A DNA stretch of 64,000 nt, taken from assembly GCF_000018025.1 (NCBI RefSeq), contig NC_009831.1:1240001-1304000 (forward strand). Direction: 5' to 3'. The DNA is from Shewanella sediminis HAW-EB3 (GTDB lineage Bacteria; Pseudomonadota; Gammaproteobacteria; Enterobacterales; Shewanellaceae). The position numbers were made by a program, and so were the translations under genes. A model generated the notes under the pieces. That model did no database searches and was not told the DNA's origin. It was given only the letters and a program-made list of their open reading frames with translations. Shown in pieces: positions 54,091 through 62,712 of the stretch. Within the stretch, counting starts at the first letter, position 1. The number at the start of each line of letters is the position of its first letter.

Positions 54091-55548
54091 ATGACGGTAA
54101 TGTATCCAGATCTCACCGAAAACACGCGCTCAGAAACCGATCTATTGGGGAGTAAACCTATCCCCGGTGACGCTTATTATGGGATCCATACTTTAAGGGC
54201 GATGGAGAACTTCGAGATCAGCAATGAAAAGATTGGTGATTGTGTCGAGTTTGTCCGTGGCATGGTAAAGACTAAAAAGGCGGCCGCGATGGCCAATGGG
54301 CATCTGGGTACTATTTCTCAAGATATTGCCGCTGCCATTGTCAGAGCCTGCGACACCCTGCTGGCCAGTGACCGTTTTTACGATCAATTTCCCATCGATG
54401 CTTTTCAGGGCGGCGCCGGGACATCGGTGAATATGAACACCAACGAAGTGATCGCCAACATTGCATTGGAGCAGATGGGGCATGTGAAGGGAGATTATCA
54501 ACATATTAACCCTAACGATCATGTGAACAAGAGTCAGAGTACTAACGATGCCTACCCTACAGGCTTTCGTGTTGCCCTGTTTGAACGGACTAATACTGTG
54601 TTATCAGCGCTCACTCTGCTCATTGAGGCTTTTCTGGCTAAGTCTGAAGAGTTCAGTGATGTACTTAAGATGGGCCGTACTCAGTTGCAGGATGCTGTCC
54701 CTATGACTCTGGGGCAGGAGTTTCGTGCATTTGGTATCACGTTGCGAGAAGAGATTAAGAGCATCAAACGTTGTCAGGAGTTGCTGCTGGAGATTAACTT
54801 AGGCGCTACGGCTATTGGCACCGGCTTGAATACACCCGCCGGATATTCTGAGTTGGCTATCGAAAAACTGGCCGAGATCACGGGCCATCCATTTACTCCT
54901 GCTGAAGACTTAGTCGAAGCGACATCAGATTGTGGCGCTTATGTGATGCTGTCCAGCTCGTTGAAGCGATTCGCGGTCAAGTTATCTAAGATCTGTAATG
55001 ATCTTCGCCTCTTATCCTCCGGGCCACGCACCGGCTTAAATGAGATTAACTTGCCAGAGATGCAGGCCGGTTCATCTATCATGCCAGCTAAGGTGAATCC
55101 GGTTATCCCTGAGGTGGTGAATCAAGTGGCCTTCAAGGTATGCGGTAACGATCTCACCGTCACCATGGCGGCTGAGGCGGGACAACTGCAGTTGAACGTG
55201 ATGGAGCCCGTTATCGGTCAATCTCTGTTTGAGTCCTTGTCACTGCTGGAAAATGCCTGTGTGACGTTAAAAGGTAAGTGTATCGAAGGGATCACCGCTA
55301 ACCGTCAGGTGTGTCAGGATTTCGTGCTTAACTCCATCGGGATTATCACCTATCTGAATCCATTTATTGGTCATCATGAGGGAGATATCATAGGTAAGAT
55401 CTGCGCCGAAACAGGCAAGAGTGTGCGTGAGGTCGTATTAGAGCGCGGCTTGTTATCACCGGAGCAGCTCGATGAGATCTTCTCCATAGAAAATCTGATG
55501 AACCCTAAGTATAAGGCGCAGCGCTTTGCACAGGTTACATCCGGGTGA
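54091..55548 (+). CDS. aspA: Aspartate ammonia-lyase
   Basis: 485 residues. The fumarase/aspartase family is clear: [51 protein letters not shown] and the signature [15 protein letters not shown] (about 331-345), with [22 protein letters not shown] between. Reversible deamination of aspartate to fumarate, useful for anaerobic fumarate respiration as well as amino-acid catabolism. Length is normal. A weak ribosome binding site (AAAAAGTAGAAC) precedes the ATG; ATG three codons later is possible. Confidence 0.93.
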   Translation: MTVMYPDLTENTRSETDLLGSKPIPGDAYYGIHTLRAMENFEISNEKIGDCVEFVRGMVKTKKAAAMANGHLGTISQDIAAAIVRACDTLLASDRFYDQFPIDAFQGGAGTSVNMNTNEVIANIALEQMGHVKGDYQHINPNDHVNKSQSTNDAYPTGFRVALFERTNTVLSALTLLIEAFLAKSEEFSDVLKMGRTQLQDAVPMTLGQEFRAFGITLREEIKSIKRCQELLLEINLGATAIGTGLNTPAGYSELAIEKLAEITGHPFTPAEDLVEATSDCGAYVMLSSSLKRFAVKLSKICNDLRLLSSGPRTGLNEINLPEMQAGSSIMPAKVNPVIPEVVNQVAFKVCGNDLTVTMAAEAGQLQLNVMEPVIGQSLFESLSLLENACVTLKGKCIEGITANRQVCQDFVLNSIGIITYLNPFIGHHEGDIIGKICAETGKSVREVVLERGLLSPEQLDEIFSIENLMNPKYKAQRFAQVTSG

Positions 55549-55585
55549 TCAAGCGTCGTCGCTGATAGGTTAGACAACAGATGAA

Positions 55586-55607
55586 GTCGCGGGTGATTTC
55601 CCGCGAC
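55586..55607 (+). terminator. Stem-loop after aspA
   Basis: GTCGCGGG, six bases, CCCGCGAC: a strong eight-pair GC stem 37 bp past the aspA stop, without a T-run, lying between convergent genes. Confidence 0.6.
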
Positions 55608-55678
55608 GCTTAGGCCGGTTTGACCGCTTGGCCTGCTTGGTTCTTCAGCTTCAACTGTCGAGTAGCCAACTGATAGAG

Positions 55679-56239
55679 TCAGCGATTAATCGTGTGGGAT
55701 ATCGCTGCCTTGACCCTATCTGCATGTTCGACGACGAGACGGTTGACGGTATCGACATTGCCCCCTTCGTTGGTATCTGAGTTCATATTAAAAGTAACGA
55801 TACTGTCTACCAGATCGACCTGAGCGGCCTTGAGTGGGTGAAGTGCAGACTCCAGGTAATCGTCCAGAGGCATAAAGTTAAAATCCCCTTCGCTATAAGA
55901 CTCTGCCGTTGCACCTGCTGTGATAGAGAGTATCACTTTCTTGTTTTTTAACTTATCTCCCTCGGGACCGAAGGCGAAGTTATAGGTGAATACATCATCG
56001 AACCACTTCTTCATTATGGCCGGATATGTCGACCAGTAGAGAGGGAATTGAAAAATAATCAGGTCGGCGTCGATCAGCGCGGCCTGCTCGGCTGGAATAT
56101 CAATCTTGTAATCTGGATATAAGTCATCGAGACAACGTACATGAGTGTTATTTAATGCGCCGAGAATCTGGATTATTTTTGAATTCGCCATCGATTCATT
56201 AAGGTTGGGGTGACCCGAAATTATGACTACTTTACTCAT
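55679..56239 (-). CDS. NAD(P)H-dependent oxidoreductase, flavodoxin-like fold (quinone reductase family)
   Basis: 186 residues of the flavodoxin_2 family (MdaB/KefF-like). The FMN phosphate loop VIISGHPNLNESMANSKI (about 4-21) and FQFPLYWSTYPAIMKKWFDDVFTYNFAFG (about 64-92) are typical, with VILSITAGATAESY forming the second FMN loop. Probably a cytosolic two-electron quinone or azo reductase; the substrate is not evident. Convergent with aspA. AGGAAGTGC before the ATG serves as ribosome binding site. Confidence 0.82.
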   Translation of the reverse strand: MSKVVIISGHPNLNESMANSKIIQILGALNNTHVRCLDDLYPDYKIDIPAEQAALIDADLIIFQFPLYWSTYPAIMKKWFDDVFTYNFAFGPEGDKLKNKKVILSITAGATAESYSEGDFNFMPLDDYLESALHPLKAAQVDLVDSIVTFNMNSDTNEGGNVDTVNRLVVEHADRVKAAISHTINR

Positions 56240-56853
56240 GCACTTCCTCTATATTGAACTGTTGCTGGCTTAGCTGGAATGATAACCGAAAATGTCAGAT
56301 TTATGGATTGAGGAAGTTGCGATCGCTCACACTCTCAGAAATAGACCCATGATAAGGGCTGAAAAAGGGAAGCGATAAAATCGCTATGGCTTCCTTATCG
56401 CTTGCCCGGCTTAGAAATGAGAGTGATGCCCAGCTCACTACACCGTTCGATTTACTCTTGTTGAGATAAGTATGGTTAACGGTGTCATCCACAACTTTAA
56501 GTCAATCCAAACACCGCCGAAGACTACAACTATTCCCTGTTGGAAGTTGCCGAAATACGTAGGCACAAATGTCGTAGAGACATCATGGATGATGGCTCAG
56601 ACTCGGAGCTACATGGATGTAGCATCTGAGTAGTTAGACGATTTTTGTTGAAGTATGAGGCTCGTACTCAATGCATGTAACTTCGCCTGGGCGTAATGGT
56701 GGATGCAAGGAGGATAAGGACGAGCAGTCCTCCTTGCCCTGGTGTGGAATGGAATTCCACGACGTTAGTTGTTAGGCGAAGTCTAACGATAAAGATGCAA
56801 GCGCAGCTTGATTAACTAAAAGATACTTAAAATTTGTTATCCGACAAGTTAAT
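56240..56853. repeat. Gene-free block of nested hairpins
   Basis: About 610 bp. Palindromes include CATCATGGATGATG (56581-56594), CTACATGGATGTAG (56609-56622) inside an outer CTCAGA/TCTGAG pair, GCAAGGAGGA/TCCTCCTTGC (56705-56737) and GTGGAATGGAATTCCAC (56744-56760), the last two inside ACTTCGCCT/AGGCGAAGT (56680-56782). The right end (56819-56849) shares 28 of 31 bases with 12305-12335. A short frame on the minus strand (56301-56492) is not convincing. Confidence 0.7.
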
Positions 56854-58563
56854 TCAAACCTGTCCGGAACGTATCTCTTGTTGCAAAGATGCCCAGCTGA
56901 TCACCCCGACGATATTATCGCTTTTGTCTTGATAGACATATACCTCACCGCGTCGATCCCGTGAGAGAATGCCGTAGACTTCATTCAGCGTCGCCGTATC
57001 GGGGAGTCCCTCGATAGGATGCCGGGTGAGGGAGCTCTCATGATCATGAAGTTGCATCTCGAGTTGTAGCATCTCCATTTGACCTTGTGCATTCCGGACT
57101 AATACTGAACGACCCGCGGCGCGCTTGAGCACCTCGAGTAACAGTTCATCGTCATCCTTTACGATAACCAGCCTCTTATCCATCAACGCCCTGACGCCAC
57201 GTTTCTGTAATCCAAGTTCGAGGGGGGAGACCTTATAGCCTAAGCCCATGATCTCTAGCTGTTGCAGGAAGAGTGATTTTGACTTAAAGCCTTGATGAGC
57301 GATGAGAAAGGCCGGGATGCTAACGAACATGGCCGGCAATATGATAGAGGGGTTGTTCGTCATCTCGAGCAGGGCGACCAGGGCTGCAAGTGGTGCGCTG
57401 AGACAGACCCCCATGATTGCGGTCATACCTATGATGGTATAGAGGCCGATATAGGAAGCGACAGACGGGAATATCGCCGCGCTGGCGAGGGCCAAAATGG
57501 CGCCAAGCAGTGCACCTATGCCAAAAATAGGTCCGATGATACCACCGGGGATCCCGAGGCCTATGGCGGCGATGGTGGCGATGATTTTTCCAATCAACAG
57601 CGCGATTAAAAATAGAATGCTGGGATGCTCGCTTATCGCTTGTTCGATGGCAAGCTCACCACTGCCAAGAGACTCGGGAAGAAAGATGCCGACGATAGTG
57701 GTGATCACCCCCGCCAGTAATACCCGGTTTAGCAGTGGCCAGTGTTGACCCGTGGCCGTAACCTTGAGCAAAGAGAAGTTAAATAGGGCGGCCACACAAC
57801 CTAAAAGCACACCACTTATTGCCAGAACCGGGTATTGGGAGAGCGGAATATGGATAACGCCAATCTGCTCGTATTCGTGAATGTTGCCAAAGACGAGTTG
57901 CGATGATACTGCCCCGCAGATAGCGGCGAGTATGATGGGAAAGAAATAGTGAACCTTGTACTCGCGCAAGATCACCTCGAAAACGAAGATGACTGCCGCA
58001 AGTGGTGTATTGAAGGTGGCGGCGATACCTGCAGCGATACCACTGGCACACATGATACGAACACTGTTATCCGGCAGTTTAAATTTTTCAGCTAATACGC
58101 TGGCGGTAACAGCGCCTAAATGGATCACCGGGCCTTCCCGGCCGACAGAAAAGTTAGTGACCAGGGCGAACAGGGCCTGGAAAAACTGACTGGGTGCCGA
58201 CTGCAGAGGCAACTTACCGTGGTGAAGTTTAATTCTGTGTAAAACATAGGCGATACCCATCCGCCTATAGCGTTTAGATCCCATTCGTGCGACTAACCAG
58301 ATTAAAATTGAGCCAATCAGTGGTAATAACACTCGCCAGTCGTCGATGATCTCAGTAAAATCCAGCTCACTGGTTTCTGTGTAGGTGTTTATCCAGATAA
58401 GTAATAGCCGGAACAGCAAGATCACACCCGAGGCCATCAGGGCAAATAACAGAGCGAGCAGAGAGAGTTGCAGACTGATCTTAGCTTGAGAAAGAGTATC
58501 TTTAAGTTCCGTTCTCTGGTATCTCAACCATTGGGTATGTGTCTTCTTTAATCTGTGTCGCAC
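56854..58563 (-). CDS. ClC-family chloride channel/antiporter with C-terminal CBS domains
   Basis: 569 residues. About 10-12 helices with ClC motifs: GREGPVIHLGAVTASVLAEKF (gating glutamate kept, about 140), IAATFNTPLAAVIFVFEVIL and GIPGGIIGPIFGIGALLGA. The first motif is ESLGSGELAIEQ rather than canonical GSGIPE, although a G-S-G core is retained. The C-terminus (about 450-569) is a pair of CBS segments ending VYVYQDKSDNIVGVISWASLQ. Likely exchanges chloride for protons in the inner membrane. The start could be earlier or later by a few codons. Confidence 0.85.
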   Translation of the reverse strand: MRHRLKKTHTQWLRYQRTELKDTLSQAKISLQLSLLALLFALMASGVILLFRLLLIWINTYTETSELDFTEIIDDWRVLLPLIGSILIWLVARMGSKRYRRMGIAYVLHRIKLHHGKLPLQSAPSQFFQALFALVTNFSVGREGPVIHLGAVTASVLAEKFKLPDNSVRIMCASGIAAGIAATFNTPLAAVIFVFEVILREYKVHYFFPIILAAICGAVSSQLVFGNIHEYEQIGVIHIPLSQYPVLAISGVLLGCVAALFNFSLLKVTATGQHWPLLNRVLLAGVITTIVGIFLPESLGSGELAIEQAISEHPSILFLIALLIGKIIATIAAIGLGIPGGIIGPIFGIGALLGAILALASAAIFPSVASYIGLYTIIGMTAIMGVCLSAPLAALVALLEMTNNPSIILPAMFVSIPAFLIAHQGFKSKSLFLQQLEIMGLGYKVSPLELGLQKRGVRALMDKRLVIVKDDDELLLEVLKRAAGRSVLVRNAQGQMEMLQLEMQLHDHESSLTRHPIEGLPDTATLNEVYGILSRDRRGEVYVYQDKSDNIVGVISWASLQQEIRSGQV

Positions 58564-58659
58564 CTGAGCCTTCTATATATTGGGTTGCCCATTGCTGAAA
58601 TGAGTCAGGGTTAAAATATAAGAAACTATTCAAACTATAAGAGAAGAGGTTGTTAGTTA

Positions 58660-59499
58660 ATGCCAAATTATCATCGTTGGATCGATCGCATGCAAGTGAT
58701 TGAGCGGAAGTTCCGGCCATCCAGCCTGTACCTGTGCCTGTTGGTGTTAGTCGCTTTTACCTTAGGTGGGGTGAGCTACAACCTGTGGTCTGAACATAAT
58801 CTGCCTGTAGTAAAGAGTAACACAGAACAGACAGATACATTGGTTAAACAGTTGAAAAGTCAGGCTCAAGTCATGGCTTCTAAAAATCTCGAACTTACGA
58901 TTGAGAAAGAAGCGAATGACAAGATGCAACAGCTGTTTTCTGTCCAGCATAAAAAGCAGCGTGAACTCGAGAGAGAGCTCTCTTTTTATCGCAGTATTAT
59001 GGCACCTGAAAATAACGCCGATGGCGTATCCATCAATGGGCTGGAGCTAACGCCAAACCTGTTGCCAAGGCAATATCGGGTGAAGCTGATTTTAACGCAA
59101 CTTAAAAAGCGTAAACAATCACTCAAGGGTAAGGCTGAGATTAAGCTTGTGGGTGTGCAGGACGGTGAAGCGGTAGAGTTAGATTTGGCTAAGCTTACCA
59201 ATGTGCAACTTTCCTTTAAATTCCGTTATTTTCAAATCTTAGATGCCGAGTTTACCCTGCCGGAAGGGTTTGAGTTATCTCATCTTAAGACTAAGGTTAT
59301 TGTCCCTTCAAGCCGCTGGACCAAAGGGTCACAGGCCGAAGTCGAGTTTGCTGCTGTGGATCTGTTACCATCTAAAGCTCCCTCGGTTAAGCCATTTTCT
59401 GAACTTCAGGAAGCTGTTGTAGAAGAGAAGCTTGAAGAGGTCATTGAAGATGAGCCTGAAGTCAGTGCGCCTTTATCGGCCGGAGAAACGGTAAAGTAA
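58660..59499 (+). CDS. DUF6776-type membrane-anchored coiled-coil protein
   Basis: 279 residues. N-terminal TM (about 22-42, LYLCLLVLVAFTLGGVSYNLW), a long coiled coil (LVKQLKSQAQVMASKNLELTIEKE), then a globular part with QHKKQRELERELSFYRSIMAPE and a beta-rich domain (YRVKLILTQLKKRKQSLKGKAEIKLVG). This order I know as DUF6776, often beside erpA. Function unknown; anchored in the inner membrane with most of it periplasmic by charge. It ends 126 bp before erpA. Confidence 0.75.
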   Translation: MPNYHRWIDRMQVIERKFRPSSLYLCLLVLVAFTLGGVSYNLWSEHNLPVVKSNTEQTDTLVKQLKSQAQVMASKNLELTIEKEANDKMQQLFSVQHKKQRELERELSFYRSIMAPENNADGVSINGLELTPNLLPRQYRVKLILTQLKKRKQSLKGKAEIKLVGVQDGEAVELDLAKLTNVQLSFKFRYFQILDAEFTLPEGFELSHLKTKVIVPSSRWTKGSQAEVEFAAVDLLPSKAPSVKPFSELQEAVVEEKLEEVIEDEPEVSAPLSAGETVK

Positions 59500-59625
59500 A
59501 ACCATAAATAGATAGCCAACACAGCACGGTTTTATCACAGAAATCAGATCGGGTGCGCATATTACTTGAACAAAATGGTCAGGTATTGGATAATCCCGCT
59601 CAGCCAACAGATGTAAGAGGTACTC

Positions 59626-59988
59626 ATGACTGAACAAACTACTGAACAAGCTGAAGATGCAATGCCAATCCAATTCACGGATGCCGCCGCTTCAAAAGTA
59701 AAAACCTTGCTTGAAGAAGAGGAAAATGATGCGTTAAAGCTACGCGTGTATGTGACCGGTGGTGGTTGTTCTGGTTTTCAGTATGGCTTTACCTTCGACG
59801 AAAAAGTTAATGAAGGCGATTTCACCGTTGAAAAACAAGGTGTTCAGTTAGTGGTTGACCCAATGAGCTTGCAATACCTTGTAGGCGGCGAAGTGGATTA
59901 CACCTCTGGACTGGAAGGGTCTCGTTTTTTCGTGAAAAACCCTAACGCCACCACTACCTGTGGTTGTGGTGCCAGCTTCTCGGTATAA
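59626..59988 (+). CDS. erpA: Iron-sulfur cluster insertion protein ErpA
   Basis: 120-residue A-type carrier. Three cysteine ligands are present: [11 protein letters not shown] (about 46-56) and [11 protein letters not shown] at the C-terminus. The N-terminal extension [24 protein letters not shown] is as in E. coli ErpA. It hands 4Fe-4S clusters to apo-proteins such as IspG/IspH. AGAGGTACTC precedes the ATG. A strong terminator follows. Confidence 0.95.
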   Translation: MTEQTTEQAEDAMPIQFTDAAASKVKTLLEEEENDALKLRVYVTGGGCSGFQYGFTFDEKVNEGDFTVEKQGVQLVVDPMSLQYLVGGEVDYTSGLEGSRFFVKNPNATTTCGCGASFSV

Positions 59989-60012
59989 GTCCGATTTCAA
60001 AAAATTGATTCA

Positions 60013-60046
60013 AAAAAAGCCAGTTGTTAACACAACTGGCTTTTTT
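60013..60046. terminator. Bidirectional terminator between erpA and a membrane gene
   Basis: GCCAGTTGT, TAAC, ACAACTGGC flanked by A7 on the left and T6 on the right, so it can work both ways for the convergent neighbours. Confidence 0.88.
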
Positions 60047-60070
60047 AATACCTGCACTTAGTCACTGCCG

Positions 60071-60589
60071 TTAGCTCATAATATTCATATTTATCTTAGT
60101 GTTAAAGTAGGCTTTGACCTTCGGAGTGAAGGCTATCCATACCTGTAACATAGAGAACAGAATTAATAGCGCGAAGATGATGTAGTCGGGGATCTTCCCT
60201 TGCAGCTCACCGAGCTGAAAGCTCGAAGGGTTACCCACAACTAAGTTACCGGGATCGTACAAGATCACTGGCAGCATACTCACTAAGGCAAGTTGGATTA
60301 GGGTATAGCCCCGCAGCATATACATCGCCGTTCTTTGACGTCCAAGAATAGCCACGACCATCATCAAGGTGATAATACAAAAGAGTACCCCCTGTTTGGC
60401 TATGATGCCGCTGACCGAGGCAATGGTGAGCAAGGCACACAAGGCAGCAAGCCGTTTGGGTAGCTTAGGCTTCACCGGCTTAGCGGTTACCTTACTCTCC
60501 GGGGCTGCAGCATTGAGCTCTCTTGCTTTAGCTGCCTCTTCGGTTGTGGAATTGGCAGAATGAGTAGACTTAGCGGCTTGGTTCTCCAA
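60071..60589 (-). CDS. Membrane protein of unknown function
   Basis: 172 residues. The first 45 are polar (an Ala/Lys/Glu/Pro-rich tail such as SKVTAKPVKPKLPKRL), then four hydrophobic segments (LAALCALLTIASVSGIIAKQ, GVLFCIITLMMVVAILG, LIQLALVSMLPVILY, IPDYIIFALLILFSMLQVWIAF). I recognise it as a Shewanella-type conserved hypothetical but cannot name a family. It lies 11 bp from the DUF2750 gene on the same strand, so the two are likely co-transcribed. AAGGAG is present before the ATG. Confidence 0.7.
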   Translation of the reverse strand: MENQAAKSTHSANSTTEEAAKARELNAAAPESKVTAKPVKPKLPKRLAALCALLTIASVSGIIAKQGVLFCIITLMMVVAILGRQRTAMYMLRGYTLIQLALVSMLPVILYDPGNLVVGNPSSFQLGELQGKIPDYIIFALLILFSMLQVWIAFTPKVKAYFNTKINMNIMS

Positions 60590-60600
60590 CTTGGATCTCC

Positions 60601-60972
60601 TTAGTGACGTTGTTTTGGTGCCAGTCGCTGCTCAACTTCATAGGGTTCGATAACGACACCCAAATCTTCCTGAACCGGGAAGACTGCAACGAAAAGGTCA
60701 TCATCTTGCATGCCTGGAACCCAACGTTCGAGCCACTCGACAAGAGGGATCGACAAGGTAGTGCAATCTTTCCAATCATCGACAGCCCATAGCTTTGCGG
60801 CTTCTTCACTAGGCCACATAGGAATGCAATCTTCCTCTTCGGTGGTAAGCATGACACAACCATCATTGTCTTGTAGCGTCCAAAGGGTCTTATGCTCTTT
60901 AGCCTGCTCGATAAAATAGTCGTAGCGAGCTTCTGGAGTCATCTTGCTTGCATCTTTTGGGCTTTTGCTCAT
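60601..60972 (-). CDS. DUF2750 family protein
   Basis: 123 residues from the ATG at 60972 (MSKSPKDASKMTPEARYDYF). The domain pattern RYDYFIEQAKEHKTLWTLQDNDG, PMWPSEEAAKLWAVDDWKD, IPLVEWLERWVPGMQDDDLFVAVFP is that of DUF2750, soluble proteins with no known function. The reading frame runs on upstream to 61239, but that part is unrelated, so the later ATG is preferred. Precedes the membrane gene at 60071-60589. Confidence 0.85.
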   Translation of the reverse strand: MSKSPKDASKMTPEARYDYFIEQAKEHKTLWTLQDNDGCVMLTTEEEDCIPMWPSEEAAKLWAVDDWKDCTTLSIPLVEWLERWVPGMQDDDLFVAVFPVQEDLGVVIEPYEVEQRLAPKQRH

Positions 60973-61184
60973 GGTGTCGTCTCTTTGGTTTGTTTGGCGT
61001 TTGGCCGATTGCTGCAGATAATAGCATTTCGGGCGATGGAAATTAAAAGATTTTGGCTGGTAAGGCGTTTTAGAGGAGAAGTCGGTGAAAACTCCCATGT
61101 GAGAGTCGGGCTCATGGGGGGGAGCTGTGGACCGGTTATCCAAGACTCGACGTTCAAAGGGGAAACCAGTAGATGACTTAATTT

Positions 61185-61220
61185 TCACCCTGGTAACCAT
61201 CCAATTTGTTACCAGGGTGA
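61185..61220 (-). terminator. Strong stem-loop after the alkaline phosphatase gene
   Basis: TCACCCTGGTAAC and GTTACCAGGGTGA form a perfect thirteen-pair stem with a ten-base loop, beginning 47 bp past the phosphatase stop. There is no T-run on either strand. 3' end stabiliser, terminator, or both. Confidence 0.6.
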
Positions 61221-61266
61221 GAAGGCGAGTGTTGAACACTTTTACTTGCGAAACTGCCTGCTAAAC

Positions 61267-62688
61267 CTAAATTCTGGGTTCCAGTAACAGCGCGTTATGG
61301 CTGGCTTTTTCGCTATTTATCATCTCGATTAAGTTTGCCGCTATCTCAGTATTATCCATATGTCCTGCGAAGTAGTGGCTGCCTCTTCCATAGGCAAAAA
61401 TTTGTACGTCGATGCCATCGTGACCCGAGGTTGTCCAACCTGTGTGAGTCAGGGTATCTATGGCTGACTTTATCAGAGTCTCAACTTTGTCCTTGGCTGT
61501 TTGAAGATCGCCCTTGTCTTGTTGAAGATTGGCCAGGATCTGCTGCCTTAACTTATCTTGTGCCTCAACGGATTGGATTATGCCGATATACTCAGACCAG
61601 AAAGTATTGAAGCTGTCCGGTTTATCCAGAATTTTTGGCGATGCAATCAACTTGTCTGCAATCTCTTCGGGCAGCATAGTGATCATTTGTAATTGCTTAC
61701 CTTTCCACTGGTATACCCCATTCTTACCGAGTGTGAGCCCGCCGGTGGAGTGATCTGCGGTGGCAACCAATAAGGTGTCGGGATGATTGTCGATATAGCG
61801 CTTTACCCTCTCTAAGGTGTTGGCGAAATCGTGCATCTCGGTCATGGCGCAGACGATATCATTGCTATGACCACACCAGTCTATCTGACTGCCTTCAATC
61901 ATCATCACAAATGGTGCAGATTGTGATGATAGCAGCCTCAATGCGCTGTGTGTCATCGTGGTGAGTCTGAGAGGGTCATCGCTGCCCAATGCTGCTGGAA
62001 GTCCCGATGGCGCAAACAGGCCTAATGCCGGCAGCGTCTCAACTTCGTCCAGCTGCTCGAGCCTATCGATATACTGATAACCGAGTGCTTCGAACTCAGA
62101 TGTCAGGTCTCGCTGCTCCCGAACGAAATACTTAGTACCGCCGCCCAACATAAGATCTGCGACGGGTTTACCCTTGATTAGATTTGTAAGGTAACTATCG
62201 GCGATAGCATTGTAATTTCCTCGACTCTCGTTGTGGGCCAGAAAGCTGGCTGGGGTGGCGTGATTTATCTGAGATGTCACAACGATGGCCGTTGTTTTCC
62301 CCTTGTGCTTAGCTATCTCGAGTAGGGTCGGTAGCGCATGGTGCTGATGGTCAACCGAGATGGCACCGTTATAGCTCTTGGTGCTGGTGGCCAGCGCGGT
62401 TGCCGCCGCGGCCGAGTCGGTGACATAGGTATCATCGTCCGGGTAGGTACTTGCCATGCCTACGAGCAGGTCATCGAATATCGTCTTCTCGACGGGTTTA
62501 GTATCGGGATTGTCTGAATAATATCGGTAAGCTGAGGTGTAAGCCGGACCCATACCATCGCCGATCAGGTAGATGATATTTCTGGGAAGATGCTCATCTT
62601 CTATGACTATCTCTCTTGCTGTTGCTTGAGCCGTAAAGATGCCACTACTCAATATTGAGAGCGTTAAACAGGCTGTTAAAGCACGCAT
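61267..62688 (-). CDS. Alkaline phosphatase (periplasmic)
   Basis: 473 residues with signal peptide (about 1-24, LTLSILSSGIFTAQATA). PhoA fold: first metal motif NIIYLIGDGMGPAYTSA (about 37-53), the nucleophile serine in YVTDSAAAATALATSTKSYNGA (about 88-109), MMIEGSQIDWCGHSND and VATADHSTGG (about 307), and the last HxH-like TSGHDGIDVQIFAYG. The WCGHSND and single-chain pattern recall marine Vibrio- and Shewanella-type enzymes rather than E. coli PhoA. Releases phosphate from organic esters. No pho box searched with confidence. Confidence 0.9.
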   Translation of the reverse strand: MRALTACLTLSILSSGIFTAQATAREIVIEDEHLPRNIIYLIGDGMGPAYTSAYRYYSDNPDTKPVEKTIFDDLLVGMASTYPDDDTYVTDSAAAATALATSTKSYNGAISVDHQHHALPTLLEIAKHKGKTTAIVVTSQINHATPASFLAHNESRGNYNAIADSYLTNLIKGKPVADLMLGGGTKYFVREQRDLTSEFEALGYQYIDRLEQLDEVETLPALGLFAPSGLPAALGSDDPLRLTTMTHSALRLLSSQSAPFVMMIEGSQIDWCGHSNDIVCAMTEMHDFANTLERVKRYIDNHPDTLLVATADHSTGGLTLGKNGVYQWKGKQLQMITMLPEEIADKLIASPKILDKPDSFNTFWSEYIGIIQSVEAQDKLRQQILANLQQDKGDLQTAKDKVETLIKSAIDTLTHTGWTTSGHDGIDVQIFAYGRGSHYFAGHMDNTEIAANLIEMINSEKASHNALLLEPRI

Positions 62689-62712
62689 ATTTATGTCCTA
62701 TTACTCTGTTTT

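Noticed and set aside
56301..56492. 63-residue minus-strand frame
   Set aside because: No ribosome binding site, low-complexity serine-rich sequence within a repeat block, no family.
56680..56782. attC-like palindrome (ACTTCGCCT...AGGCGAAGT) downstream of the chloride channel gene
   Set aside because: It has GTTAGGCG and nested stems, but lacks a GTTRRRY core at the expected position on the other arm and has no cassette gene. Better treated as part of the hairpin block.
60973..61239. Long N-terminal extension of the DUF2750 protein
   Set aside because: The upstream part has no domain resemblance and runs through the gap after the phosphatase; the internal ATG at 60972 starts the real domain.
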